Notes: a model not told the origin generated them from the letters alone. Counted from the stretch's first letter, positions 9,662 to 19,067 are shown. The stretch is DNA of 64,000 nucleotides from Hyphomicrobiales bacterium (GCA_002869065.1 PKTR01000002.1:620001-684000), one strand, 5' to 3'. Translations and numbers: made by a program.

Positions 9662-10219
9662 CTAGTCGTCGCTCGGATCGTAGCCGGCGGGCAGCGTGTG
9701 CACGATACCCTTGTGGCAGCTGATGCAGTGGTCGCCCTCTTCCTTCGCCTGCTGATGCTTGCGACGGGCGCGGCGGCTCTGCTCTTCCAGTTCCATCGAC
9801 TCGAAGTCATGGCAGCTGCGGCAGTTCTTCGACTTCCGCTTTTCCATGTGACCCCAGACGCGTTCGGCCATGATCAGCCGGCGGGCGTCATATTTTTCCC
9901 GGGTGTCGATGGTGCCGAGCAGATGGTGCAGGACGTCCTTACTGGCCGCGATCTTGGCGATGTACTTGGCCGGGAAATCCTTCGGCACGTGACAGTCGGC
10001 ACAGCCGACATGCACACCGGAGATGTTCTTGTGATGGAAGCTCTTCTTGTACTCTTCGTAGTTGATCTGCATCTCGTGGCACGAGGTGCAGAATTCGGTC
10101 GTGTTGGTGTAGTCGAGGGCGGCACTGAAGCCGACCATGACGCCGAAAAGCCCGAGTGAGGCGACAAGCAGCGACCCCAGGACCCTCGGTTTGGTGAGCC
10201 AATTCCACAGACGTTTCAC
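9662..10219 (-). CDS. NapC/NirT-type tetrahaem cytochrome c
   Basis: A membrane-anchored tetrahaem cytochrome of 185 residues. One N-terminal helix (GSLLVASLGLFGVMVGF) is followed by four CxxCH haem sites: CTSCH (44-48), CADCH (73-77), CRSCH (133-137) and CISCH (165-169). NapC/NrfH proteins usually move electrons between the quinone pool and a periplasmic redox partner. The GTG at 10219 is preceded by GGGAG at good spacing; the upstream in-frame region is not family-like. It follows fccA-fccB on the same strand, which suggests it is the link between sulfide-derived electrons and the membrane, in whichever direction. No nitrate or nitrite reductase gene is nearby. Confidence 0.9.
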   Translation of the reverse strand: MKRLWNWLTKPRVLGSLLVASLGLFGVMVGFSAALDYTNTTEFCTSCHEMQINYEEYKKSFHHKNISGVHVGCADCHVPKDFPAKYIAKIAASKDVLHHLLGTIDTREKYDARRLIMAERVWGHMEKRKSKNCRSCHDFESMELEEQSRRARRKHQQAKEEGDHCISCHKGIVHTLPAGYDPSDD

Positions 10220-10360
10220 GGCCCGCTCCCTATCCCGAAAAGTGGTGACGAGAGAGAGCCGCCCGCAGGTACCGACGGCACCGTACGGGACGGCTCTCGG
10301 GTACGACACGTCGGGTCACCGGCCCACAGATGAGTGCGGACCGGAACCCGGCGCCCGGGA

Positions 10361-11653
10361 TCAGCCCCAGGTGTCCTTGCGGATGTTGTTGTACCAGCTG
10401 TGGGCAAAGGCGACTTCGCGCTTGCGCTGCTCGGCCGACGCATCCATCGGGGTAAGGCCACCGGCACCTTCGACACCGGCGATGACGTCCTTCTCGGCGT
10501 TGTAGCGGTAGACCGCGGCAACGGAGAAGCCATAGTCGGCACCGGCGATCGAGTAGCAGGTGTTGACGTAGGACGGCTCCGGCGCCTCGACACCGGCCAG
10601 CGCGGAGGCGATGGCAGCTGCCGTGACCTTGCCCTGCGAGTTGGCTGAATAGCCCGACTTCGGCATCGCGGTCGCGATCGAGGCGTCGCCGATGACGTGA
10701 ATGCCGGCATGCTTCTTCGACTCGAAGGTCTTCTTGTCGACCGGGCACCAGCCGCTGTCGTCGGTCAGATCGGCGTCCATGGCGATCTTGCCGGCCTTCT
10801 GTGCCGGGATGTAGTTGATCACCGCCGGCTTGAAGGTCTCGAAGTCGGTCTCGACCGTCATCGCGGCCGGATCGATCTTGCTGACGCCGCCGACCTTGGA
10901 GAAGGTGTTCCAGGCGATCAGCGAGTTGTCGGTGTCGTAGCCGTACAGGTCCTTCCAGGCCTGCATGAACAGACCCTGCTTGGAGAACTTCTCCTTCGGG
11001 TCGAGGATCATCAGCTTCGACTTCGGCTTGTGCATCTTGAGGTAATGCGCAATCAGGCTGGCCCGCTCATACGGCCCGGGCGGGCAGCGGAACGGGTTCG
11101 GCGGCGCGATGATGCAGACGAGACCGCCGTCATCCATGGCTTCGAGCTGACTGCGCAGCAGCGCGGTCTGCTCACCGGCCTTCCAGGCATGCGGGATCTT
11201 GCCCGCATCGGCCTCGGTCGCGCCTTCGATCGTGTAGTTGAAGCTGATGCCAGGCGCCACGACGCAATGGTCGAAGGCAAAGGTCGAGCCGCCACCAACG
11301 GTCACGGTCTTGGCCGCGGGATCGATGCCCGTCGCCATGTCCTGGACGACGTTGACGCCGAGCGCCTTCAACCCGTCATAGCCGACGGAGATGCCTTCCA
11401 GCGTACGTTCGCCGGCCAGCACTTCGTTCGACATGAAGCAGGTGTGATAGACCGCGTTCGGCTCGATGAGCGTGACGTCGATCGCCGGGTTGGCGATCTT
11501 GAGGTAGCGCGCGGTGGTGGCACCGCCGACGCCGCCGCCGACGATGACGACCTTGCCACCGGCAGCGCGGGCAATCGACGGGATGCCGATCGTGCCGGCC
11601 AGCGCAGCCGCGCCGGACAGCTTGATGAAATTACGACGACTGAACGTGTTCAT
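10361..11653 (-). CDS. fccB: sulfide dehydrogenase flavoprotein subunit (flavocytochrome c)
   Basis: A 430-residue periplasmic FAD enzyme oxidising sulfide to sulfur or polysulfide. The N-terminus is a Tat signal (SRRNFIKLSG, cleavage near residue 30). The Rossmann motif is VVIVGGGVGGATTARY. Cys72 in YHTCFMSNEV matches the cysteine that binds FAD covalently in Allochromatium FccB, and Cys190 (NPFRCPPGP) and Cys366 (VNTCYSIAG) match its active-site redox pair after allowing for the signal peptide. The C-terminal FCSD flavin-binding domain is present. It lies 15 bases after fccA. All key residues are intact, so an active enzyme is likely. Confidence 0.93.
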   Translation of the reverse strand: MNTFSRRNFIKLSGAAALAGTIGIPSIARAAGGKVVIVGGGVGGATTARYLKIANPAIDVTLIEPNAVYHTCFMSNEVLAGERTLEGISVGYDGLKALGVNVVQDMATGIDPAAKTVTVGGGSTFAFDHCVVAPGISFNYTIEGATEADAGKIPHAWKAGEQTALLRSQLEAMDDGGLVCIIAPPNPFRCPPGPYERASLIAHYLKMHKPKSKLMILDPKEKFSKQGLFMQAWKDLYGYDTDNSLIAWNTFSKVGGVSKIDPAAMTVETDFETFKPAVINYIPAQKAGKIAMDADLTDDSGWCPVDKKTFESKKHAGIHVIGDASIATAMPKSGYSANSQGKVTAAAIASALAGVEAPEPSYVNTCYSIAGADYGFSVAAVYRYNAEKDVIAGVEGAGGLTPMDASAEQRKREVAFAHSWYNNIRKDTWG

Positions 11654-11668
11654 GAGTTCCCCCCGCGC

Positions 11669-12301
11669 TTATTTCTGGCTTCCGAAGAAATTGACCAGCG
11701 CGGCGATTCCCTCATCGCCATGCGTATCGACCAGTTCCTTCAGGTTGCGCTGTTTCTTGCGCCGTTCCTTGCTGGACAGCGCCTCGTTCTTTTCCAGATC
11801 GCGCGTGCCGGCGATCAGGTCGCGGATTTCGTGCTCCAGATACGGCATCATCTGGCCGGCCAGCGCCGGATAGTCCTCGGCGGCGAAGCCATTGTCCTCA
11901 TGACAGCCCTCGCAGAGGTTGTCGTAGATCGCCTTGCCCTTTTCGGCGAGCGCGGCATCGGACCCCTGATCGAGAACGCGACCGAACGGTTTGGCGGCGA
12001 AAAAGCCGGCAATCAGTTCGATTTCCTCGTCGTTGTAGCCCTTGGCAATACGCTGCATGATCGTCGACGGGCGATCGCCTGAGCGGAACGCCTTCATGGT
12101 CTCGACCATATAGTCCTTGTTAGTGCCGCCGATGGTCGGCGCTGCCGGACCGTAGCTGGTTCCATCCGGACCGTGACACCCGTTACAGGTGTTGGCCAGA
12201 ATCGACGCACGCATATCGTTGGCGCTAGCGGCGGAGCCTGCAAAAACCCCGATCAACGCCGCGAAAGCCAGCGTCGAAATATATTTCCCCCGACTGGTCA
12301 T
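11669..12301 (-). CDS. fccA: flavocytochrome c dihaem cytochrome subunit
   Basis: A 210-residue periplasmic dihaem cytochrome c with a signal peptide (FAALIGVFAGSAASA). The haem sites are CNGCH (39-43) and CEGCH (130-134), one per class I domain, in the cytochrome c4/FccA style. Directly upstream of fccB, it should take electrons from the flavin and pass them to the NapC-type protein or a soluble cytochrome. A very good Shine-Dalgarno (GGAGGAG) stands before the ATG at 12301. The tail is lysine- and arginine-rich (SSKERRKKQRNLKELV), which is less usual for the family. Confidence 0.88.
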   Translation of the reverse strand: MTSRGKYISTLAFAALIGVFAGSAASANDMRASILANTCNGCHGPDGTSYGPAAPTIGGTNKDYMVETMKAFRSGDRPSTIMQRIAKGYNDEEIELIAGFFAAKPFGRVLDQGSDAALAEKGKAIYDNLCEGCHEDNGFAAEDYPALAGQMMPYLEHEIRDLIAGTRDLEKNEALSSKERRKKQRNLKELVDTHGDEGIAALVNFFGSQK

Positions 12302-12768
12302 TTCTCCTCCACAACCGTTTCTCTTATGACGGATGCGAAATCCTAAATATGTTTCCGCAGGAAGAAAAGTGGTGATTAGAATATTTCATTTTTTCCGGTG
12401 AAATAGTGAGGTATTTCATTCCCCTTTATACCAATTACCTAGAACTAAAATTTCAGTGCTTTGCTTTCTCTAATATTAGAGATTTCTAAAATGATCGTAA
12501 CACTTCAATTATTCTTCACCCCTTGGGCTATCTGACCTTTTTGTACTGCAGCGCAAAATGCGCACGGTGTTTTCAAGGGTTTTCCTCGGCTTTTCCTTTT
12601 GCTGCAACCGCGACGTGCGGCACGCCATGGCAAATGATCGGTTACGGACTTTGATGCAATTTTATTCAAAATCGAGGCGATTTTCTCGAATATTGCTGAG
12701 CAAAACTTTTTGTTGAGGGTTTGGCGCTATCTTTCGTCGCAGGCATGAAAGGAGCGTCGGACAGGACG
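12302..12768. promoter_or_regulatory. AT-rich divergent promoter region between fccA and the pruR-like gene
   Basis: This 467-base gap is clearly richer in A and T than its neighbours and separates two divergent transcription units. It holds a perfect 16-bp palindrome at 12467-12482 and, on the minus strand, a TATAAA at 12425-12430 that could be the fccA -10 box, although no good -35 is seen at 17 bases. No coding frame here is convincing. Confidence 0.5.
12467..12482. promoter_or_regulatory. perfect palindrome, candidate operator of the fcc operon
   Basis: TCTCTAATATTAGAGA is a perfect 16-bp palindrome in the AT-rich region 166 bases upstream of fccA and about 290 upstream of the pruR-like gene. 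Symmetry and AT-richness resemble dimeric ArsR-type or MarR-type sites. Which protein binds it is unknown. Confidence 0.45.
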
Positions 12769-13308
12769 ATGGTATCAGCGCAAAGGCTCGCAATCCGGCA
12801 CGTGGCTGCGATCGTTGTGACGGCCGTTCTGGCGGGGGCTTTCGTCTGCGGCACGGCACGCGCCGAGATGAAGCCCGTCAGCTACGCGGACAGTTCGGGC
12901 AGAACGGCGTTCAAGGCCGTGAAACCGGGATCCGAACGGCTTGTCAGCGTACGCGAGATCGAGGCCATCGGCCTCAAGGAGCTGGTAACGCGCTCGCCCT
13001 GGGAATCCGGCGACCATCGTTACGCCGGCGTGTTGCTGCGCGACGTTCTCACGTATCTGGAGATGGACGATGCGGTCCGTGTCGCCATTGTCGCGACCGA
13101 CAACTACGTCCAGGTCATTCCGCGTGAGGACTGGACCAAGTGGCCGGTCCTTCTGGCGACACGCGAGAGCGACGCTCTTCTTGCCCGGCGCTCGAAGGGG
13201 CCGACCCGGGTGGTCTACCCGATTTCGTCGCATCCCGAGCTGGACAGCGCCGTCTATAAGGGACGCTGGATTTGGCTGATCGAGTCGATCAGCGCGGAAT
13301 ACAAATGA
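12769..13308 (+). CDS. pruR: periplasmic pterin-binding protein, PruR-like
   Basis: A 179-residue secreted protein with a signal peptide (VAAIVVTAVLAGAF...TARA) and a fold of the sulfite-oxidase/molybdopterin-binding type, here much reduced. Recognisable stretches are LRDVLTYLEM, VAIVATDNYVQVIPRED and WIWLIESISAE. In Agrobacterium tumefaciens PruR has this fold, binds pterins and controls the periplasmic side of the dual c-di-GMP enzyme DcpA. The next gene here is a membrane GGDEF-EAL protein, matching the pruR-dcpA order. The ATG at 12769 gives the best signal peptide; 12745 is possible. The name rests on fold and context. A bare periplasmic oxidoreductase-like protein is the alternative. 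Confidence 0.68.
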   Translation: MVSAQRLAIRHVAAIVVTAVLAGAFVCGTARAEMKPVSYADSSGRTAFKAVKPGSERLVSVREIEAIGLKELVTRSPWESGDHRYAGVLLRDVLTYLEMDDAVRVAIVATDNYVQVIPREDWTKWPVLLATRESDALLARRSKGPTRVVYPISSHPELDSAVYKGRWIWLIESISAEYK

Positions 13309-13461
13309 GGCGGGAACAACGCCACCGCGGCTCTTCCCGCGTCACAAGAAACGAGCCCACGCTGCGAACTGTTGACTCCTGACCGCTGCTGCCAGCGGGG
13401 CCTGGGGCGCACGAACAAACGAACGAGCGGCACACAGCGCGCGAAAAACGGGATTTGGGGC

Positions 13462-15522
13462 ATGAAGTGGGCGTTGCCGAAATCAGGCGGCATGGCGAGG
13501 GAAAGCCACCCGTATCGGTCGTATTTCGGCTCGATGCTGTTCATTGGCGCAAGCCTGATCCTCACCGCGATCCTGATCGTGCTGATCTGGGGTACGCTGA
13601 ACTCGGTCCAGGTTTTCCTGCCGCGCGCCGACTTTGTCGTCACCCGCGACCTGCAGCTGATGATCCGCGACGTCGAGCGCGCCAAGGATGCGGCACAATC
13701 GCTCGCAATCGCGCCCGACAATCGCGAGATGCTGGCCCGCCTCGAGGAAGCCAACGACCTTCTCTATATCCGCTTCATTCGCGGCGACCATCGTGAGGTC
13801 TACGAGCAGAGCCGCACCATCAGCAAGATGGCCGACAAGCTGCGCGCCGCCATTCCCGTCATCGACGACATGGTCGGCAAGGGCGTTCCTGTCGACGAGC
13901 TGGCGATCGGCAATCTGAGCAAGACCTTTGCCGACGCGGCCGTGGTGTTCAATCGCGACTATTACCTGTTCGGCCAGTCGACCAGCGCATTCCTCGAAAA
14001 ACAGAACGCCAAGATCCGCGAACTGGCGGGATACATTCCGTTTGCGCTGGCCTTTCTGTTCGTGTTTTCGGTCGCCTCGGCTTTCCTGTTCCATCTCCGC
14101 CGCAAGGCACTCGGCCGCCTCAGCCATATCGCCTGGCACGACAGCCTGACCGAGATCACCAACCGGGCAGGGTTCGTCGAACATTGCCAGTCGCTGGTCC
14201 GCGGCGCGACGGGCACCTCGAAAACATTCGCCCTCATCCTGATCGACCTTGACCGGTTCAAGGACGTCAACGACGCCTATGGTCACCAGATCGGCGACCG
14301 GCTGCTGCAGGAAATCGCGCGCTACTTCGAGCGCAATACGCGTGCATCGGACTTCGTCGCCCGGCTCGGCGGCGACGAGTTCGTCATGATCATCGAGGAC
14401 GCGGCGAGCATCGATGACATCGCCAACCACATCAACCGCCTGTCGCGGACCCTGCAGGGCTACATCAAGATCGAGCGCTTCAACGTGCCGACGAGCTGTT
14501 CCATGGGGATCTCCTTCTTTCCCAAGGATGCGAACAATTTCAATGGGCTGATGCGCAATGCCGACCTCGCTCTCTACGAGGCCAAGGAACGGGGCGGCGA
14601 CAGCGTCGCGGTCTATGCGCCGGAACTCCTCGACCGGCATTCGAGCCGCATCGACCTGCAGCAACGGCTGCGCGAGGCGCTTGCCAGGGACGAGTTCCTG
14701 ATTGCCTGGCAGCCGCAATTCGACCTGCGCACCGGCCGGATCGAAAGCGCCGAAGCCTTGCTGCGCTGGCGCTGTCCGCGCGAGCACCGCCTGATTTCGC
14801 CCGGCGAGTTCATTCCCACAGCCGAGCAGAGCGGCCTGATCAAGAAGATCGACATGACGATCCTCGAGAAGGCCTGCTGGCAGGGCAAGGCATGGGAAGA
14901 CGGGCCGCTCGGGCCGATCCGCGTAGCGGTCAACCTGTCAGGCCATCACTTCAAGTCGACCTCGGTGGTGCCGCGCATCCTGCGCATCCTGGCGCGCACC
15001 GGCCTGTCGCCACATCTGCTCGAGATCGAGCTGACGGAAAACGTCTTCATCGAGAACCACGAGGTGGCGACGGAAATCATCAAGGCGCTGCGCGCCAAGG
15101 GGATCCACGTCGCGCTCGACGATTTCGGCACCGGCTATTCGAACCTGACGATTCTCGACGATCTGCCGCTGACCAGCCTGAAGATCGACCGTTCGTTCGT
15201 GTCGGAGCTGGAAGACAACCCGCGCAAGCAGACCTTCATCAACATGATCATCGGGCTTGGGCGGGCGCTCGGCCTCAGCGTGATCGCCGAGGGGATCGAA
15301 ACCTGGAAACAGTTCGAATTCTTCGTCGGTTCGGATTGCGACCAGATTCAGGGCTATCTGGTCTCGAAGCCGATCGAGACCGAGGACTTCGAGGCCTGGA
15401 TGACGGCGAGCGACAATCTGTTCACCGACTTCAAGGTGGCGGCCCTCGACGCGATCCTCAAGGAGGCGGAACACTACCGCGTTGCCAGCGAGCAAAAGAA
15501 GGCCGGTCGCCTGTTTGGCTGA
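13462..15522 (+). CDS. dcpA: dual diguanylate cyclase/phosphodiesterase, DcpA-like (GGDEF-EAL)
   Basis: A 686-residue inner-membrane c-di-GMP enzyme. Two helices (about 22-45 and 195-217) enclose a periplasmic helical domain of about 150 residues. The cytoplasmic GGDEF domain has an intact RLGGDEF active site and an intact inhibitory I-site (RASD, five residues before GGDEF). The EAL domain keeps ESAEALLRW, ELTENVF, DDFGTGYSNL, KIDRSFV and EGIET, so both activities look possible. The preceding gene encodes a PruR-like pterin protein, and in Agrobacterium PruR acts on the DcpA periplasmic part to favour the phosphodiesterase state. The ATG at 13462 follows a G-rich stretch; 13492 is an alternative. 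Confidence 0.85.
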   Translation: MKWALPKSGGMARESHPYRSYFGSMLFIGASLILTAILIVLIWGTLNSVQVFLPRADFVVTRDLQLMIRDVERAKDAAQSLAIAPDNREMLARLEEANDLLYIRFIRGDHREVYEQSRTISKMADKLRAAIPVIDDMVGKGVPVDELAIGNLSKTFADAAVVFNRDYYLFGQSTSAFLEKQNAKIRELAGYIPFALAFLFVFSVASAFLFHLRRKALGRLSHIAWHDSLTEITNRAGFVEHCQSLVRGATGTSKTFALILIDLDRFKDVNDAYGHQIGDRLLQEIARYFERNTRASDFVARLGGDEFVMIIEDAASIDDIANHINRLSRTLQGYIKIERFNVPTSCSMGISFFPKDANNFNGLMRNADLALYEAKERGGDSVAVYAPELLDRHSSRIDLQQRLREALARDEFLIAWQPQFDLRTGRIESAEALLRWRCPREHRLISPGEFIPTAEQSGLIKKIDMTILEKACWQGKAWEDGPLGPIRVAVNLSGHHFKSTSVVPRILRILARTGLSPHLLEIELTENVFIENHEVATEIIKALRAKGIHVALDDFGTGYSNLTILDDLPLTSLKIDRSFVSELEDNPRKQTFINMIIGLGRALGLSVIAEGIETWKQFEFFVGSDCDQIQGYLVSKPIETEDFEAWMTASDNLFTDFKVAALDAILKEAEHYRVASEQKKAGRLFG

Positions 15523-15568
15523 TCTATTTTGCTGACAACCGGCTGCCGCGCGGGGGCCGAAACGGGCC

Positions 15569-16240
15569 CTACTCCGCGACCAGTTTCGCGATTGCCGCGC
15601 GCAGGTGATCGATACCGGTGCCCTTTTCCGACGAAGTAGACAGGATCGTCGGGTAGGCCGCCGGGCGCTTTCTCAACGCATCGCTGACATCGGCCATGAC
15701 GCGGGCGACCGCGGGCGTCTTCAGCTTGTCGATCTTGGTCAGCACGACCTGATAGGAGACGGCCGACTTGTCGAGCAGGTCGAGAACGGCGAGATCGTTG
15801 TCCTTCAGACCGTGGCGGGAATCGATCAGCACGTAGACGCGGCGCAGATTCTGGCGTCCGCGCAGATAATTGAAGACCAGCCGCGTCCACTCTTCGACCG
15901 TCTTCTTCGGCGCCTTGGCGTAGCCGTAACCCGGCATGTCGACGATCGACAGCGGGCCGTCGATGACGAAGAAGTTGAGCTGCTGGGTGCGGCCCGGCGT
16001 GTTGGACGTGCGGGCGAGGCCCTTCTGGCCGGTCAGCGCGTTGATCAGGCTCGACTTGCCGACATTCGAGCGACCGGCGAAGGCGATCTCGACGCCCTGC
16101 ATGTCCGGCAGCTGCGCCATCGTGGTTACGCTGAGCAGGAACTGCCAGGGCCGACAGAACAGCAGCCGCCCCTCTTCCAGCAATGCCGGCGAAAACTCGT
16201 CGTCGGGTCCACCGTTGCCGGGGGTTTCGGCGTCAGTCAC
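15569..16240 (-). CDS. engB: ribosome biogenesis GTP-binding protein YsxC/EngB
   Basis: Essential small GTPase for 50S subunit assembly (223 residues). The G1 motif is [10 protein letters not shown]3 is DMPGYG, G4 is TKID and G5 is STSSEKG. It sits 13 bases behind yidC, the usual order rnpA-yidC-engB. In many rhizobia argB follows engB; here a 6-kb accessory block lies between the two. Confidence 0.95.
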   Translation of the reverse strand: MTDAETPGNGGPDDEFSPALLEEGRLLFCRPWQFLLSVTTMAQLPDMQGVEIAFAGRSNVGKSSLINALTGQKGLARTSNTPGRTQQLNFFVIDGPLSIVDMPGYGYAKAPKKTVEEWTRLVFNYLRGRQNLRRVYVLIDSRHGLKDNDLAVLDLLDKSAVSYQVVLTKIDKLKTPAVARVMADVSDALRKRPAAYPTILSTSSEKGTGIDHLRAAIAKLVAE

Positions 16241-16253
16241 CGGATCGCTCCCG

Positions 16254-18092
16254 TCAACTGCCCGCCTTGGGCTTTTTCCGGAACGTGTCGCGGATATTGC
16301 CGAGGATATCCACCTCGACGCCCTGGCGGCGCATGATCACCCACTGCTGGACGATCGACAGGAAGTTGTTCCACGCCCAGTAGATCACCAGACCGGCCGG
16401 GAACGAGGCCAGCATGAAGGTGAACAGCACCGGCATCCAGTTGAAGATCATCTGCTGGGTCGGGTCCGGCGGCGTCGGGTTCAGCTTCATCTGCACGAAC
16501 ATCGTGATGCCCATGATCAGCGGCCAGATGCCGAGCATCAGGAATTGCGGCGGATCGTAGGGGATCAGACCGAACAGATTGAAGAGCGTCGTCGGATCGG
16601 GAGCCGACAGGTCCTGGATCCAGCCGAAGAACGGCGCGTGGCGCATTTCGATGGTGACGAACAGCACCTTGTAGAGCGAAAAGAAGACCGGGATCTGGAC
16701 GAAGATCGGCAAGCAACCGGCCAGCGGATTGATCTTCTCTTTCTTGTAGAGCTCCATCAATTCCTGCTGCTGCTTCATCTTGTCGTCGGGATGGCGTTCC
16801 TTGATCGCCTGCATCTCCGGCTGCACCTTCTTCATGCGGCTCATGGAGACGTAGGACTTGTTGGCCAGCGGGAAGAAGAACAGCTTGACGATGACGGTGA
16901 CGGCGAGGATCGCGACGCCGAAATTGCCGAACAGCTTGAAGAACCAGTCGATGGCGAAAAACAGCGGCTTGGTGATGAAGTAGAACCAGCCCCAGTCGAT
17001 CAGCAGCTCGAAGCGGTCGATCTTGGCCGATGCCTCATAGCCATCGATGACCGAAACTTCCTTGGCGCCGGCGAACAGCCGCGTCGTCGTCGAGGCGCTG
17101 GCGCCCGCGCCAACGGTGACGGCGTCGGAAAGGAAATCGGCCTGGTAGATATCCTGGGCGCCGCCGGCGTGGCTGTAGCGCGGCTGGAAGGTGCCCTCGC
17201 CGGGCACCATGGCTGCAGCCCAGTACTTGTCGGTGATACCGAGCCAGCCCGAATTCACCTTGGCCGGCTTGATCTCGCCTTCCTCGGTGACGTCCTTGTA
17301 GCTCTGCTCGGAAAGACCGTCCTCGCCGAACACGCCGACGAAGCCTTCATGCAGGATGTAGAATCCGCTCGTCTTCGGCGTGCCGATGCGCGAGATCAGG
17401 CCGTAGGGATAGATCGTTGCGGCGGCGCCCGTGCCGTTGTCGACCGAGTCGGTGACCGTGAACAGGTAGTTCTCGTCGATCTCGAAGCGGCGCTTGAAGA
17501 CAAGCCCCGCGCCATTGTCCCAGTTCAACGCAACCGGCGAACCCGGCTTCAGCGTCGTATTGCCCTCGACGCTCCAGACCGTGTCGCGGCCCGGCAGGGC
17601 GAGGCCGGCGGCGGCATCGGCGGTCCAGCCGAAATCGGCGTAGTAGGGGTTCGGACCGCCATCGGGCGAGAACAGCGTGATGTTGGGGCTGTCGTCCTTT
17701 ACGGTCTCGCGATAGTCCTTGAGCACCAGATCGTCGACGCGGCCGCCGGTCAGATTGATCGAGCCGGAAAGCCGCGGCGTATCAATGGCGATGCGCCGAC
17801 TGGTGGCAAGCGCGGCCTCGCGGGTCATCGCGGTCGCGGCCGGCTGACCGGCGATCGGTGCAGCGGCGCCCGAAGCGCCCTGCGGGGCCGGTACCGATGT
17901 CGCCGCGCCCGGTGTGGCCGGGGCCGCCGGCGCGCCGGTACCGGCTGCGGTCTGTTCGGTCGTCTGCCCGGACTGGGTCTCGGCGAGCTTGCGCTCCGAC
18001 TCCATCTTCGGCCCAAGCACGAAATACTGCCAGCCGATGAGGATGACCAGCGACAGCACGATTGCCAGGATGAAATTGCGGTTATCAGACAT
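16254..18092 (-). CDS. yidC: membrane protein insertase YidC
   Basis: A 612-residue Oxa1-family insertase that folds and inserts inner-membrane proteins alone or with SecYEG. Helix 1 is in the first 20 residues ([20 protein letters not shown]), then an Ala/Pro/Gly-rich linker and the large periplasmic P1 beta-domain (about 95-370), then five conserved C-terminal helices with the amphipathic segment [18 protein letters not shown] and [17 protein letters not shown]. The ATG at 18092 overlaps the rnpA stop by eight bases; the longer upstream frame belongs to rnpA. Confidence 0.97.
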   Translation of the reverse strand: MSDNRNFILAIVLSLVILIGWQYFVLGPKMESERKLAETQSGQTTEQTAAGTGAPAAPATPGAATSVPAPQGASGAAAPIAGQPAATAMTREAALATSRRIAIDTPRLSGSINLTGGRVDDLVLKDYRETVKDDSPNITLFSPDGGPNPYYADFGWTADAAAGLALPGRDTVWSVEGNTTLKPGSPVALNWDNGAGLVFKRRFEIDENYLFTVTDSVDNGTGAAATIYPYGLISRIGTPKTSGFYILHEGFVGVFGEDGLSEQSYKDVTEEGEIKPAKVNSGWLGITDKYWAAAMVPGEGTFQPRYSHAGGAQDIYQADFLSDAVTVGAGASASTTTRLFAGAKEVSVIDGYEASAKIDRFELLIDWGWFYFITKPLFFAIDWFFKLFGNFGVAILAVTVIVKLFFFPLANKSYVSMSRMKKVQPEMQAIKERHPDDKMKQQQELMELYKKEKINPLAGCLPIFVQIPVFFSLYKVLFVTIEMRHAPFFGWIQDLSAPDPTTLFNLFGLIPYDPPQFLMLGIWPLIMGITMFVQMKLNPTPPDPTQQMIFNWMPVLFTFMLASFPAGLVIYWAWNNFLSIVQQWVIMRRQGVEVDILGNIRDTFRKKPKAGS

Positions 18093-18519
18093 CGGAGGAT
18101 CTCGCTGGGCTCGGCGCGGCTGCCGGGATGCGCTTGTCCCGCGCCGGTGCCTTGGAGCGTTTGTGTGTCTGGGAGCGATTGGGTGTTTGCGAGCGCGGAT
18201 CGTGGACCTTGCGCAAGGCGGAGGCAAGGTCGCCGACAAGGGTCGGAAACGGCTGGGTCAGGGCATCGCGGCGACCGACCAGGACGTAATCGCAGCCGGT
18301 TCGCGCGGTGGCATGAACGACATCGACGGCGGCGCGCAAACGCCGCCGGATGCGGTTGCGTTCAACCGCATTGCCGATCCGTTTGGTGACCGTGAAGCCG
18401 AAGCGGGCGGGCGATTCCGCCGGCCGTTCGCACAGCGCCTGAAGGACAAAAGCACGCCGGGCCGTCCGCGCGCCTTGCGCGACAGCCAGGAATTGGGCTC
18501 GTTTCTTCAAACGGTCCAT
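18085..18519 (-). CDS. rnpA: ribonuclease P protein component
   Basis: Protein subunit of RNase P, which trims tRNA 5' ends (144 residues). The RNR motif is in KRIGNAVERNRIRRRLRAA and the N-terminal FGFTVTKRIGNAVERN is canonical. The basic, low-complexity C-terminus (after VHDPRSQ) is longer than the family core of about 120. The ATG at 18519 (MDRLKKRAQFLAV) is the family start. It lies 61 bases after rpmH. Confidence 0.95.
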   Translation of the reverse strand: MDRLKKRAQFLAVAQGARTARRAFVLQALCERPAESPARFGFTVTKRIGNAVERNRIRRRLRAAVDVVHATARTGCDYVLVGRRDALTQPFPTLVGDLASALRKVHDPRSQTPNRSQTHKRSKAPARDKRIPAAAPSPARSSDV

Positions 18520-18580
18520 GAAATATACGGCTGCGTTGGGGGATGCTTCGGGCAACCGCCCCGCCGGCGCAATCACACCG

Positions 18581-18715
18581 TCAGGCCGACAACCGCTTGC
18601 GTCCGCGTGCGCGACGAGCCGCGATCACCTTGCGGCCACCTTTGGTCGCCATGCGCGCCCGGAAACCATGGCGGCGCTTGCGAACGAGCTTGCTCGGTTG
18701 ATAAGTCCGTTTCAT
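18581..18715 (-). CDS. rpmH: 50S ribosomal protein L34
   Basis: The 44-residue L34 protein: [18 protein letters not shown] at the start and [10 protein letters not shown] at the end are the universal pattern. It is the first gene of the rpmH-rnpA-yidC-engB unit and has a near-consensus promoter 117 bases upstream. Confidence 0.98.
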   Translation of the reverse strand: MKRTYQPSKLVRKRRHGFRARMATKGGRKVIAARRARGRKRLSA

Positions 18716-19067
18716 TATCTCTTCACCGCCGGAGCGGCCTCTAAACAACGCGTTTGTCAGGATGAGGAGGCGCGACCAGACGGCGCGACGGACCGTCGCA
18801 TTTCCTTCGGCCTGTCGCCTGCGCTGTGGGGCTTATACGGGCGCGGCCCGTGCAAGTCAACGCACTGGCCCGGCGAAGCTTGCATCACGACGCTCAAACT
18901 TTCGCCGAAGCCGTGTTGACGCCCTCTTCACAACGCGGTGACACGCCGCCGCAGCGCCATCACTTCCCCGCGAGAGCCGGTACAAACACGTCAAAGACGC
19001 TTAAATAGGATCAACCGGAGCGCTCACCGCTCCATACCGGCATACATCTGGAATTCGGATCGTCGCA
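18716..19067. other. intergenic region between rpmH and the TVP38 gene
   Basis: This 352-base divergent gap holds the rpmH promoter (18832-18860) and the upstream region of the TVP38-family gene. I see no further gene. Several short open frames have no recognisable protein. Confidence 0.6.
18832..18860 (-). promoter_or_regulatory. near-consensus sigma-70 promoter for rpmH-rnpA-yidC
   Basis: On the minus strand a -35 box TTGACT and a -10 box TATAAG are separated by exactly 17 bases. The -10 lies 117 bases from the rpmH start codon, leaving a leader of about 110 bases. It is the clearest promoter in the window and fits strong constitutive expression of a ribosomal gene. Confidence 0.75.
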
